Made by a program: the position numbers and the translations under genes. A stretch of 64,000 bases of DNA from Bremerella volcania. Its GTDB lineage: Bacteria; Planctomycetota; Planctomycetia; Pirellulales; Pirellulaceae. The notes under the pieces were generated by a model. It had not been told where the DNA came from and did no database searches. It saw only the letters and a list, made by a program, of their open reading frames with translations. Shown in pieces: positions 8,437 through 16,697 of the stretch (positions are counted from its first letter, which is position 1; every line of letters begins with the position of its first letter). The stretch covers positions 186,001-250,000 of the forward strand of contig NZ_CP036289.1 of NCBI RefSeq assembly GCF_007748115.1. Direction: 5' to 3'.

Positions 8437-10656
8437 TTATTTCGTGCCGGTTTCCAACTTTATGGCCACGGAATTACTGGCGGTATCTTCCCCGTTGCGC
8501 TTCGTTTTCGCGACCAGTTTCACATCGGCAAGCTGTTTTGCTTGGATACCAGTGGGCAACACGATTTCAATTTCGAAATCGTTTTTGTCGGCGGCAACCT
8601 CAACCGGAGCCGCTTTGGCCTCCTTCGGAAGCCCTTCGGCAACGATCGTGACCGCTTCGGCGAAGCCGCCTGCTCGCGAGATCTTTCCTTTCAGTCGGAC
8701 GATCGACTCGCCGGTCAGTGCCAGGAAGAGCGGTGATCCCATCGACAGGCGAACGGCTGCGGTCGTCGCCGATGCTTTGACCTGTTTCTTGTCATCCGAC
8801 AGGAGCTCACCCTTGACGGCAATGTCCCAGGCAATGTCTTTCAGTTCCTGAGGGACCGACAGCGAAAGGGTCATCTCCGATTGATCGGCGGCCAGCACTG
8901 GTTCGCCATCGAGCTTGATCGCTTTGGACAAGTCAGGCTTTCCTTTATCCTCAGGAATGACCTGTGACGTCACCAGCGAAAACCGAACCGGGCCTGTTTC
9001 CCCTTCGCCGCGCTGTACCTTGACCGTCAGCGGTGTCGATTGCCCAAGTCCGAGTGCGTTAGCTGCTGGTGCGCTGCTGTAAGCCAACGTGAGTTTGGGT
9101 TTTTGCAGAATGCCGATGCCGAGATTCTCCTGGGAAGCGGCCAGGCCGAAGCTGCCTGCGTCGGTGCCGATGGCGGCTACACGCGAAAGTTCTTGCTCCT
9201 TCGCTTTTGCTGTTCCCATGACCATGCCCACGGCGGCCTGCTTGGCGTCGGCCGAAGCGGTGAAGGTGACCAGCGCTCGATCGGCACGTGCCGGTATCTC
9301 GTTGAGCGAAACCTGAACACCTGCGGGCAGTTCGGGGAAGTTCAGTGCAATCGGCCCACCAAACCCACGACGCTGGGCAATGACTTCCATGACGGCGCTG
9401 CCGCTGGCCGGAATGTTAACGGCCGGGCTGGGGATGTGCAGATGAAAGTCGGCATGGTTGGCCGGTGTGACCGCGATGCGATACAAGTGCAGCGGACCGC
9501 CGGCTCGCGTCACGTCGTGGACTGATACTTTGATTTGCTTGACATCCTTGGGAACGTCAAACGTGGCGGCTGGATCGGGTGTGTTGTTTTGATCGTCGGA
9601 ACTGGCCAACATCCCGCCGTCAGGCTTGCGAATTTCGAGCACGGCATCGACCGGCGAATGAAGCCGCTGGGCGAAAACTTCCGCGCGGTACTTCATGCCT
9701 GGTGTGACGTCGACGAGAAAAGCGTCCTGCTCTTTCGGCTCGGAAAGGATGCTGCTGATTCCGATCGGAGCAGCGCCGACCGATGCGTCGGCAGGCGATT
9801 CGCCCGGGGGAATGGTTACCTCGGGAATACCGCTGACGTAGATCTTCGGCCGGGTGCCGCTGAAAGGAGTTGAGGAATCCAATTCTTCTGAGGATTCGGA
9901 GAACTGTTCGGGTATCAAACCGGGCCCTTGCTCGTCTTGAGACTGTAAAGCCAGCGGCAATTGCAAGTCGCGGGAGTAAATGAAGTGTCCGACCTTCAGA
10001 CGAAAATGCCCCGGCGAACCTCCTTTGAAGAGAACGTCTTGCAGCTTGATTGTATAGGTGCCGTCGGCAGGGAGTATGACCTCGACGCGGGCATCGCCTT
10101 GCAGGGTGACTTCGCGCGAGGAGTAAGCTAACTGCGTGCCACGCGCGTCAACGATGCTGACCAGCGGCTGCATTTTGCTTCCCAGTCGCTGAGCTTCGAC
10201 TTCAGCTATGACCCGCTGACCGGCTTTGCCGCTGAAGGTGGTCGACAGAAGCTGCGAGCCAGATAGGTTGCCACTGAGAGCGATCGGGAGCGTCTCGATC
10301 TTCTCGCTGAAGACGGCCTCTGGCAGTTGGTCGATTTCCAGGGTGATTGGTGCGCTGATTCCCGTCGCCGAAGCAACCCGCAGGTGACCATGCCTGGGCT
10401 CGACGTCGGCTGCCAGTTCGATCTCGAGTTCCAAACGCCCGGCATTCGACTCAGGCAGAACACGAAGGGCCTTGGCTGCAAAATCGAGTTTCACCTCGGT
10501 ATCAGGACTAAGCTGTTTGCCACGAAGGGTTAGACGCGTTGTCTGCCCGCTCGTGAGACCACGTAGCGAGACGTTATCGATCTGCGGAGCAGCAATCGCT
10601 TCCGACGCAACACACCAAGCGAGTGTGAGACCGACGAGTACTGAAGAGCGCACCAT
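8437..10656 (-). CDS. Exported PPC-domain/Ig-like beta protein
   Basis: 739 aa, ATG at 10656, signal peptide to about residue 22 (VASEAIA/A). It starts with an IPT/Ig-like unit (PQIDNVSLRGLTSGQTTRLTLRGKQL), then two segments of bacterial pre-peptidase C-terminal (PPC) type: residues about 110-210 (SEKIETLPIALSGNLSGSQL...YTIKLQD) and about 290-390 (FLVDVTPGMKYRAEVFAQR...LYRIAV). Long beta-rich C-terminal domains follow. No peptidase motif is present, so the PPC units are probably binding or surface modules. Family knowledge: multi-PPC exported proteins are frequent in Planctomycetes, usually uncharacterised. Head-to-tail with the DPFG lipoprotein 160 bp upstream; that gap shows nothing else. 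Confidence 0.85.
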   Translation of the reverse strand: MVRSSVLVGLTLAWCVASEAIAAPQIDNVSLRGLTSGQTTRLTLRGKQLSPDTEVKLDFAAKALRVLPESNAGRLELEIELAADVEPRHGHLRVASATGISAPITLEIDQLPEAVFSEKIETLPIALSGNLSGSQLLSTTFSGKAGQRVIAEVEAQRLGSKMQPLVSIVDARGTQLAYSSREVTLQGDARVEVILPADGTYTIKLQDVLFKGGSPGHFRLKVGHFIYSRDLQLPLALQSQDEQGPGLIPEQFSESSEELDSSTPFSGTRPKIYVSGIPEVTIPPGESPADASVGAAPIGISSILSEPKEQDAFLVDVTPGMKYRAEVFAQRLHSPVDAVLEIRKPDGGMLASSDDQNNTPDPAATFDVPKDVKQIKVSVHDVTRAGGPLHLYRIAVTPANHADFHLHIPSPAVNIPASGSAVMEVIAQRRGFGGPIALNFPELPAGVQVSLNEIPARADRALVTFTASADAKQAAVGMVMGTAKAKEQELSRVAAIGTDAGSFGLAASQENLGIGILQKPKLTLAYSSAPAANALGLGQSTPLTVKVQRGEGETGPVRFSLVTSQVIPEDKGKPDLSKAIKLDGEPVLAADQSEMTLSLSVPQELKDIAWDIAVKGELLSDDKKQVKASATTAAVRLSMGSPLFLALTGESIVRLKGKISRAGGFAEAVTIVAEGLPKEAKAAPVEVAADKNDFEIEIVLPTGIQAKQLADVKLVAKTKRNGEDTASNSVAIKLETGTK

Positions 10657-10818
10657 CAGGTGGGTTCCTTGTCGTTTAGGCGAGACCGCTCAAGCTGCGG
10701 CAGGGTGGGGCGGGATAAGGTTCGGAGTTATTGTCCGAGACGGAACGACGGTGCGTCAAGGAAAAACGCGACCGAAGTTCCGTGTGTACGAGATCAAGTT
10801 GTCTCGTCCAAGTTGTTT

Positions 10819-12495
10819 TTAGTTGCCGAACGGATCGGCAGCGGGCTCGCTGGTACCAAATGGATCGTTCGATGGAGCCGGGGCCGCACCGAATGGATCG
10901 TCGCTTGGCTGGGGCATCGGCTTTGGAGCTGGTGCCTCGCCAAATGGGTCGGCAGCTGGCTGCTCGGTGGCCGGAGCGGCTCCGAATGGGTCATTGCCTG
11001 CAGGGGGCGCCGCGCCGAATGGGTCGTTCGAAGGCTGCTTCATCTCGGGCATCGGTTCCGCACCAAAGGGATCGTCACTGGGAACCGTGTTCGAGGGAGC
11101 GGCGGAAGGGACACCGAACGGTTGTTCGTTCGTGCTCGGGTCGTTACCGAACGGATCGGCGCCCGGAGCTGGCTGAGCGCCAAATGGATCGTCGTCGGCT
11201 GGCATCGCACCCGGTTGGGATGCACCAGACGGAGGTCCCATGCCAGGCACCGAAGGAACTTTCACACTCGGAATCAACGCACTTCCCAGAGCACCAAACG
11301 CAGCGGAAACGGGATTCGGTTTGCTCTCGGTGGTTGCCGCACCCGCACCTGGGGCTGGTGCTGCCCCAAACGGATCGGTATCGGTCGGTGCGGCCATTGG
11401 ACTGGCCGGAGCGGGATTCGTGGCCGATCCTGGAGGGGACGTGCCACCAAACGGATCTGTGGTCATTTCGGGTTCCGATGGACTGGGCATCGGAGCGGCA
11501 CCAAATGGATCGTCCGAAGGTGCCGGAGCGGCGCCGAATGGATCGTCGGTCGGGGTGGTCGGAGCCCCGAACGGATCGGTATCAGTCGGTGCTGCCATCG
11601 GGCTGGCCGGAGCTGGGTTGGTGGCCGATCCTGGAGGGGAGGTGCCACCAAACGGATCTGTGGTCATTTCGGGCTCTGAAGGACTGGGCATCGGCGCGGC
11701 ACCAAATGGATCGTCGCTAGGCGTAGTGGCCGATGGGGCCGGTGCGGCACCAAACGGATCGTCGGTCGGGGTGGTCGGAGCGCCAAACGGATCGGTATCG
11801 GTCGGTGCGGCCATCGGGCTGGCCGGAGCTGGGTTGGTGGCCGATCCTGGAGGGGACGTGCCACCGAATGGATCTTCCGTCATTTCAGGTTCGGTCGGAC
11901 TGGGTTGAACGATCGGATCAGGCGTCATCGGAGTGGTCGCTGCGCCTGGCGAGCCGAATGGATCAGTTTCGTCCTCGGAGGGAACCGGAACCGATGGCTG
12001 CGTCGAGCTGGTGCGTTGTTGGCGATCTCGCAGAACTTCATCTTCGGCTCGCTTAAGGGCTTCGTAGCGTGCTCGTTCGCGTTCCTTCTTTTTCAGGTAG
12101 ACCTCCGTACGCACTTTGTCGCGGTAGTCTTCCAGCATGATTCGCTCGGAACCCTGGACGCGTTCGAGTGCCTTGCCCACGGGATAGACCTGACTGCGAT
12201 CGAGTTCCAACTCAGCACCCTTGGTGAAGTCGGCTTGTGCCTGGTCGGTGTTGCCAAGCTTGTAGTTGGCCAGACCCATGAAGTAATAGACACGCGGATC
12301 ATTGGTGCCTTCGGCGAGGACGGCTCCAAGAAGCTTTTCTGCTTCCAGATAGTCGCCTCGGTTGTACGCGTGCACACCGCGACCATACAAATCGACAAGA
12401 ACGGTGTCTTGAGCCGCTGCCTCTTGGGTCGTGCATGCAGTCAGAAGCAGGCTCAGGCAGGACAATAGCCCGCAGGCGATAACGTTCCTCGTCAT
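10819..12495 (-). CDS. TPR lipoprotein with about 20 DPFG repeats
   Basis: 558 aa from ATG at 12495; a TTG one codon upstream is also possible, and GGGAG lies about 10 nt before. Lipoprotein signal: LSCLSLLLTAC with the lipobox Cys near residue 21. Residues about 35-110 are two TPR-like helices pairs (GRGVHAYNRGDYLEAEKLLGA, VYYFMGLANYKLGNTDQA). A charged helical stretch about 125-160 (YLKKKERERARYEALK) is likely coiled coil. From about 180 to the end it is Pro/Ala/Thr-rich, with 20 copies of DPFG plus one QPFG, ending ADPFGN. Part of this region is a larger tandem repeat. Predicted outer/inner membrane-anchored scaffold; the repeats may be short linear binding motifs. No close family recognised beyond TPR. 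Confidence 0.85.
   Translation of the reverse strand: MTRNVIACGLLSCLSLLLTACTTQEAAAQDTVLVDLYGRGVHAYNRGDYLEAEKLLGAVLAEGTNDPRVYYFMGLANYKLGNTDQAQADFTKGAELELDRSQVYPVGKALERVQGSERIMLEDYRDKVRTEVYLKKKERERARYEALKRAEDEVLRDRQQRTSSTQPSVPVPSEDETDPFGSPGAATTPMTPDPIVQPSPTEPEMTEDPFGGTSPPGSATNPAPASPMAAPTDTDPFGAPTTPTDDPFGAAPAPSATTPSDDPFGAAPMPSPSEPEMTTDPFGGTSPPGSATNPAPASPMAAPTDTDPFGAPTTPTDDPFGAAPAPSDDPFGAAPMPSPSEPEMTTDPFGGTSPPGSATNPAPASPMAAPTDTDPFGAAPAPGAGAATTESKPNPVSAAFGALGSALIPSVKVPSVPGMGPPSGASQPGAMPADDDPFGAQPAPGADPFGNDPSTNEQPFGVPSAAPSNTVPSDDPFGAEPMPEMKQPSNDPFGAAPPAGNDPFGAAPATEQPAADPFGEAPAPKPMPQPSDDPFGAAPAPSNDPFGTSEPAADPFGN
11390..11900 (-). repeat. Tandem long repeats coding the DPFG region
   Basis: Three near-identical blocks start at about 11390, 11590 and 11810 on plus-strand coordinates. 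Each contains GGCCGATCCTGGAGGGGA and the codons for the peptide MTTDPFGGTSPPGSATN-PAPASPMAAPTDTDPFG (one copy has TE/ED variants). Spacing is about 200 and 220 bp, always a multiple that keeps frame. Confidence 0.85.
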
Positions 12496-12808
12496 CAATA
12501 AAAACTCCCTGGTACCGATCGGTTGGCCGCGCTCGAGGGGCGCTTCGTTTATGAGATTTGTTGGGAAGTGGACGTGCTCGTGGGGAAAATGGATTCGACA
12601 GGAGGCAATGATTCAGCTGAATCACGGACCACCTGTCCTTCGTCCTTGAAGAGTACCGCCTGCCACTCGAACGAGGGCAATCGGACCACCGGTTACCGTC
12701 CCTGGAAAAAGAACCACGGCTCACCGGTATCGTAGTTCGGTTGCTCCCAGATTGCAAGTTTTGGAAGCGAACCCGCCCATTTGGGGTAAGTTCTCAGGCG
12801 GTGGGGAC

Positions 12809-12855
12809 TTGCGACGCATGCGGTCATGTTATGATGACCGCGTACCGCGCGGTAC
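12809..12855 (+). promoter_or_regulatory. Two palindromes and a possible promoter before DUF2237 gene
   Basis: An inverted repeat GCGGTCAT (12820-12827) / ATGACCGC (12834-12841) is followed directly by the perfect 14-bp palindrome GTACCGCGCGGTAC (12842-12855). TATGAT at 12830-12835 is a fair -10 box, with TTGCGA at 12809-12814 (15-bp spacing, short). The palindromes overlap the expected transcription start, the position of a repressor operator. The rest of the gap 12496-12808 shows nothing firm. Confidence 0.45.
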
Positions 12856-12893
12856 GTACCCTGCTTGCACTCTATCTCAAGGCTGCTCCCGTA

Positions 12894-13256
12894 ATGGCGA
12901 AAAATGTCCTCGGAACCGATCTGCAAGACTGCAGCCAAGACCCTCTGACTGGCTTCTTTCGAGACGGATGTTGCCACACCGGGGCCGAAGACGTAGGGCT
13001 GCACATCGTCTGCAGTCAAGTCACGGCAGAGTTCCTGGAGTTCTCGAAAAGCGTCGGTAACGATCTTTCGACACCCCACCCCGAGTTCGGCTTCCCTGGC
13101 CTTAAACCGGGTAATCGCTGGTGTTTATGTGCTTTGAGGTGGAAGGAAGCCTTCGAGGCAGGGGTCGCCCCCTCGGTGGTTCTCGAGGCGACGCACATCT
13201 CGACCCTCGAATTTATCGACCTCGAAGACCTGCAAGAGCACGCCGTCGACGGCTGA
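12894..13256 (+). CDS. DUF2237 family protein
   Basis: 120 aa from ATG at 12894. The frame is open further upstream, but the family begins at MAKNVLGTDLQ. Highly conserved family signatures are visible: MAKNVLGTDLQDCS, DPLTGFFRDGCC, GAEDVGLHIVC, GNDLSTP, EFGFPGLKPGNRWCLC, RWKEAFEAGVAPSVVLEATH and a Leu/Glu-rich end. Four or more conserved Cys (CC, VC, WCLC) suggest metal or redox roles, but the function of DUF2237 is not established to my knowledge. Cytoplasmic, single gene. An overlapping minus-strand frame at 12693-13079 is rejected in favour of this gene. Confidence 0.93.
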   Translation: MAKNVLGTDLQDCSQDPLTGFFRDGCCHTGAEDVGLHIVCSQVTAEFLEFSKSVGNDLSTPHPEFGFPGLKPGNRWCLCALRWKEAFEAGVAPSVVLEATHISTLEFIDLEDLQEHAVDG

Positions 13257-13354
13257 TTGCCAGTCTTTCTCGACGAAATTGCTTTCCTGATGCCCGGTGG
13301 CTGTTAAAGTGCATTAGAGAAGCGTTTTGAATTCTTGCCGAAAGGTGGTGCTCG

Positions 13355-13753
13355 ATGGTTCGCTTGGCCGTGGCCCTCGCGTGTGTTGTAACTCTTTTGG
13401 GTAGTAATGCTTATGCCGAGGCCGCTCCGCCTGATCTAGCGGGCAAATACCAATGTGTGGGCACTTCCGACGCTGGGGGCAAATACGTCGGCGAGGTCAT
13501 CGTCCAAAAGGTGAACAAGGGCTATCGCATTACCTGGGTCGTCGGCAAAACGAAGTACGATGGGATTGGATTCGTCGACGAAGACCGTCTTAGCGTTGCC
13601 TGGACGTTGAATACGCCCAAAGGCGTGGCCATCGGGGTGGTCTCTTACAAGATCAAAGAGAACGGCACGCTGGTCGGAAAGTGGACCGACCCTTCACTGA
13701 AGGGAATCTACGATGAAACCCTGGTGCCGATCGTCGAGAATCGATTGATCTAA
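13355..13753 (+). CDS. Small exported beta-strand protein, unknown
   Basis: 132 aa, ATG at 13355, preceded by AAAGGTGG about 9 nt upstream. Signal peptide MVRLAVALACVVTLLGSNAYAEA. The mature part has alternating beta pattern: GKYQCVGTSDAGGKYVGEVIVQ, YRITWVVGKTKYDGIG, LSVAWTLNTPKGVAIGVVSYK, GTLVGKWTD. This looks like a small beta-barrel or lipocalin-like fold of about 105 residues. Such single-domain proteins recur in Planctomycetes; no function known. Convergent with the next gene, 21 bp apart. Confidence 0.8.
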   Translation: MVRLAVALACVVTLLGSNAYAEAAPPDLAGKYQCVGTSDAGGKYVGEVIVQKVNKGYRITWVVGKTKYDGIGFVDEDRLSVAWTLNTPKGVAIGVVSYKIKENGTLVGKWTDPSLKGIYDETLVPIVENRLI

Positions 13754-13774
13754 CTTGCGCTTGCCGCGCAGTGG

Positions 13775-15022
13775 CTACTGCTCTCGGGCCAACCGAATAG
13801 TCGGCGACTTGGGGGCATGGACCTGTTGGTACCATTCCTTCCAGGAAGCTGGGTTGTAGCCGAAGTCTTGTCCGTCGCACAGTTGCATCAGCGCCAGGTG
13901 CACGCCTTGGTTCTGCACGCGGACGATATCGTACGCGTTGCGGCTTCGCCCGAGAAACTCAGCCAGCGTCAGCATCCGGTAGGAAGCCTTCGGCCCTTCG
14001 ACGTCAAACCGCCGCTCAGGAGCCAGCGACGTATAGAAGTAGGTATACCGCGACGAATGCGAAGCCAGGTGCTGCGTCTGCAAGGCACCAGCCAGGGGAA
14101 ACACCGCGGTGGGGTAGTCGAGCTGGGCCAGAACGTAGGCTGCCCGGTTCACGATCGTGTTGTCGTAACTCTTCAAGTGATTGGCGAAGTACTCGACCAT
14201 CTGCGGGTCGCGCTGGGCGAGTACTTCCTGCAGGCACTTCTCGCGGTAGATGGGATTGTTCTGGAAGACCGCGTTCTCCATCAAAAAGGAACGAGCCGCC
14301 GGGCTGTTCATGCGACCGAGTGTTTCGAGATAGACAAACGCGAGATCCTGGTCGAGTTCTTCTCCCAACAACTGGATCAAACCAGGAATGGCATCGGGGT
14401 CGTCTAGTGTATCGAAGTCGATTTGTACTTCCGGGGCCGACGAACGCCCCAGTTGTTGCCGCCAGCGATGCAAACGAAGCTTCCAATCAATCCGCTTTTG
14501 CTTCTGGCGCTCTTGTGCGACCTGCAGCGCGGCCTGCTGCATCGTCATCCAGCGCCCTTCAAAGCGGACGTAACCGCGATCGGTCATGATCTCTTCGCGG
14601 CTGACCCATCGGCCGTCACGGCGCTCGTAGCCGAGTGCCTTACGGGCCGGTTGATAGTTCGGATCGAGCTGGAGAACTCGTTGGGCGTGGCGCTGGAAAG
14701 GAAGCTGCAACTCTTGCTGCTGACACCACTTGGCCAGTTTCCATTGGTCTCCGACCGTATCGGTAAAACGGGATGCGTAGTCGAAGTACTCGTCTTCGGT
14801 GACTTTGGGGGATTCGACCTGTTGCACCTGGTGGCTGGCCAGAACGACCGAGCCCACTCCTTCGACGATCAGTTCGACCTGGCCGCCGGCTGCGGCTTCC
14901 GAGTCTTGCCTGACAGCGGCTTCCAGTTGCCCCCCATTGGCAAGCTGCACGACCTGGGCGTGGGCGCATAGCGGCAGCCCGACTAGCCCAAGCAGACCCG
15001 CAATGATAGCACTCCAGTGCAA
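13775..15022 (-). CDS. Exported HEAT-like protein, planctomycete hypothetical
   Basis: 415 aa from TTG at 15022, with AGGAG about 10 nt before it. Signal peptide WSAIIAGLLGLVGLPLCAHAQ. Residues 25-110 carry an Ala/Gln-rich beta part. KALGYERRDGRWVSREEIMTDRGYVRFEGRWMT (about 130-165) is a repeated R-DGRWV/FEGRWM motif. A basic helical segment and armadillo/HEAT-like helices follow (about 205-330: DPDAIPGLIQLLGEELDQDLAFVYLETLGRM, VNRAAYVLAQLDYPTAVFPLAGAL). The end is NPASWKEWYQQ. No enzyme motif. Family common in Pirellulaceae, function unknown. Confidence 0.8.
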   Translation of the reverse strand: MHWSAIIAGLLGLVGLPLCAHAQVVQLANGGQLEAAVRQDSEAAAGGQVELIVEGVGSVVLASHQVQQVESPKVTEDEYFDYASRFTDTVGDQWKLAKWCQQQELQLPFQRHAQRVLQLDPNYQPARKALGYERRDGRWVSREEIMTDRGYVRFEGRWMTMQQAALQVAQERQKQKRIDWKLRLHRWRQQLGRSSAPEVQIDFDTLDDPDAIPGLIQLLGEELDQDLAFVYLETLGRMNSPAARSFLMENAVFQNNPIYREKCLQEVLAQRDPQMVEYFANHLKSYDNTIVNRAAYVLAQLDYPTAVFPLAGALQTQHLASHSSRYTYFYTSLAPERRFDVEGPKASYRMLTLAEFLGRSRNAYDIVRVQNQGVHLALMQLCDGQDFGYNPASWKEWYQQVHAPKSPTIRLAREQ

Positions 15023-15213
15023 ACGACCGCGCTCCTGTGATGAGAAGGAAACTCACCCTTCAAGATAGGCATTGATAGCACGATCGACAATGATTTCTCC
15101 CGGAAATGATATGGATTCGCTCCGCCGCTTTCCGCTATGGTCTCGCACCCCGCTATGCGCGCGGGGGCTGACAAGCAAGAAGTGAGAAGAGCATTGCGGG
15201 CATAAAACACCGG

Positions 15214-15242
15214 TGTGCCACTGGCGAGACGCCAGTGGCACA
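15214..15242. repeat. Perfect hairpin, GTGCCACTG family, copy 2
   Basis: Arms TGTGCCACTGGCG (15214-15226) and CGCCAGTGGCACA (15230-15242), perfect 13-bp stem, 3-nt loop AGA, followed by CAGCC. The same arm core and tail as at 2964-2998. It lies between divergent genes and has no T-run. Confidence 0.75.
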
Positions 15243-15295
15243 CAGCCTTCTTGGTTCTCAGAGAAGCGACAAAATAAGTCCACAGGAGATTTGCG

Positions 15296-16294
15296 GTGAG
15301 AAGGACGAGTGCCTTGCTATTGGCATTGATCGCTGGCGCCGGCGCTTGGTTCTTTTTCCAGAACTATCGCATCGAGGGAATCGACAACGTGGTGGTCGTC
15401 CCGCGCGATGCCACCACCGCCAAGTCTGCCGCACCTACCGCGGACCCGATGGTAGCCGTGCCGGCGATGGCGCGGAAACAAGATTCGATCCGCGTAGCCT
15501 CGTTCAATATCCAGGTCTTCGGCACGGCCAAGATGGAAAAACCGGAAGTGATGGCCCGGCTGGTCGAGATCATTCGCCAGTTCGATGTGGTCGCCATTCA
15601 GGAAATCCGCTCGATCGATCAAAGCCTGCTGTCGCGTTTCGTCGAGATGATCAACGCCAACGGCAGGCATTACGACTTCGTCATTGGCCCGCGTCTGGGT
15701 CGAACCGATAGCAAAGAGCAGTTCGCTTACGTCTTTGATACGGCCAGCCTGCAGGTCGATCGTTCGCAGGTCTACACCGTGGAAGATCCGCTGGACGTCT
15801 TGCACCGTGAACCACTAGTCGCGTGGTTTCGCGTGCGGGGACCCGACCCCAGTCAGGCATTCACTTTCACTTTGGTCAACGTGCATGTCGACCCGGACGA
15901 AGTGCAGCAAGAGATGGACGTGATGGACGATGTCTTTCGCGCGGTGCGTGATGATGCCCGCGGCGAAGACGACGTGATCCTACTGGGTGACTTCAACGCC
16001 AACGAATCGCAGTTCGGCCAGATCGCGACGATACCTGGCATTACCTGGGCGATCAGCGGCGTGAAGACCAACACGCGAGGAACCGAACTGTACGACAACC
16101 TCTTCATGCAGCGCAGCGCCACCAGCGAATACACCGGTCGCAACGGCGTGTTCGACTTCCTGCGTCAGTTCAACTTGACGCTGGCCGAAGGGCTGGAGGT
16201 ATCGGACCATCTACCGGTTTGGGCCGAGTTCAGCATCTACGAAAGAGGCTCGCCACACGGACCCGTGGCGGCGGTGCCTGCGAATACGAAGTAG
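15296..16294 (+). CDS. Membrane-anchored endonuclease/exonuclease/phosphatase (EEP) protein
   Basis: 332 aa from GTG at 15296; AGGAG at 15283 sets the start. The N-terminus (TSALLLALIAGAGAWFFF) is a signal anchor. EEP/DNase I-fold motifs in order: IRVASFNIQVFG (Asn metal ligand region), VVAIQEIRS (catalytic Glu), FVIGPRLGRTDSKEQFAYVFD, LVNVHVDPD (catalytic His/Asp region), VILLGDFNANES (GDFN) and a terminal SDHLPVWAEF (SDH). All catalytic motifs are intact. Family knowledge: Mg-dependent phosphodiesterase on nucleic acids, phosphoinositides or sphingomyelin. An extracytoplasmic site suggests nuclease or lipid hydrolase; the substrate is not known. Confidence 0.9.
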   Translation: MRRTSALLLALIAGAGAWFFFQNYRIEGIDNVVVVPRDATTAKSAAPTADPMVAVPAMARKQDSIRVASFNIQVFGTAKMEKPEVMARLVEIIRQFDVVAIQEIRSIDQSLLSRFVEMINANGRHYDFVIGPRLGRTDSKEQFAYVFDTASLQVDRSQVYTVEDPLDVLHREPLVAWFRVRGPDPSQAFTFTLVNVHVDPDEVQQEMDVMDDVFRAVRDDARGEDDVILLGDFNANESQFGQIATIPGITWAISGVKTNTRGTELYDNLFMQRSATSEYTGRNGVFDFLRQFNLTLAEGLEVSDHLPVWAEFSIYERGSPHGPVAAVPANTK

Positions 16295-16303
16295 GTGGAA
16301 CGA

Positions 16304-16552
16304 TTAATTTCGCCGATAGATTCTCGGTGGCATGCGAGTGTCGACGTCACCGGTAAGCCCCATGTATGCGTACATGAATCCGACCACGATCATAGGGGCC
16401 CCTAAGAGGAGGCCTGCTGCACCATAGACGATTCGCAGCCACAGTTCATCGCCGATCCATCCGAAAATGACTTGGCTAAGGCAAACAGCCAAGACTCCCA
16501 ATCCGGCCAGCATGCCCTTAAGTCCATTCCAGAATAGATCAAATCTTCCCAT
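16304..16552 (-). CDS. Small two-helix membrane protein
   Basis: 82 aa, ATG at 16552. Two hydrophobic segments (about residues 13-32, LKGMLAGLGVLAVCLSQVIF, and 42-65, with YGAAGLLLGAPMIVVGFMYAY). C-terminal polar tail TRMPPRIYRRN. No family recognised. Convergent with the EEP gene, stop codons 9 bp apart. Confidence 0.65.
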   Translation of the reverse strand: MGRFDLFWNGLKGMLAGLGVLAVCLSQVIFGWIGDELWLRIVYGAAGLLLGAPMIVVGFMYAYMGLTGDVDTRMPPRIYRRN

Positions 16553-16697
16553 CGCGTTCCTCAGCTAAGTCCCAATCTGACTTGACTGCTTAACCTGATG
16601 CGAACGGCATTGATGCACATTCTCTCACGATTCTCAGGCGAGGTATCTCCCCTGAGAATCGGTGAGGAATGGTAACGTCAGATTTTAGTCGCTGCTG

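Noticed and set aside
11240-11908. 222-aa Gly/Pro-rich plus frame with many NGS triplets
   Set aside because: It is the antisense of the DPFG repeats; the repeat periodicity explains the openness on both strands.
12693-13079. 128-aa minus-strand frame ending in EPWFFFQGR
   Set aside because: Overlaps the well-supported DUF2237 gene on the other strand from 12894. The non-overlapping tail looks protein-like, so a small gene ending at 12693 is not fully excluded, but there is no family support.
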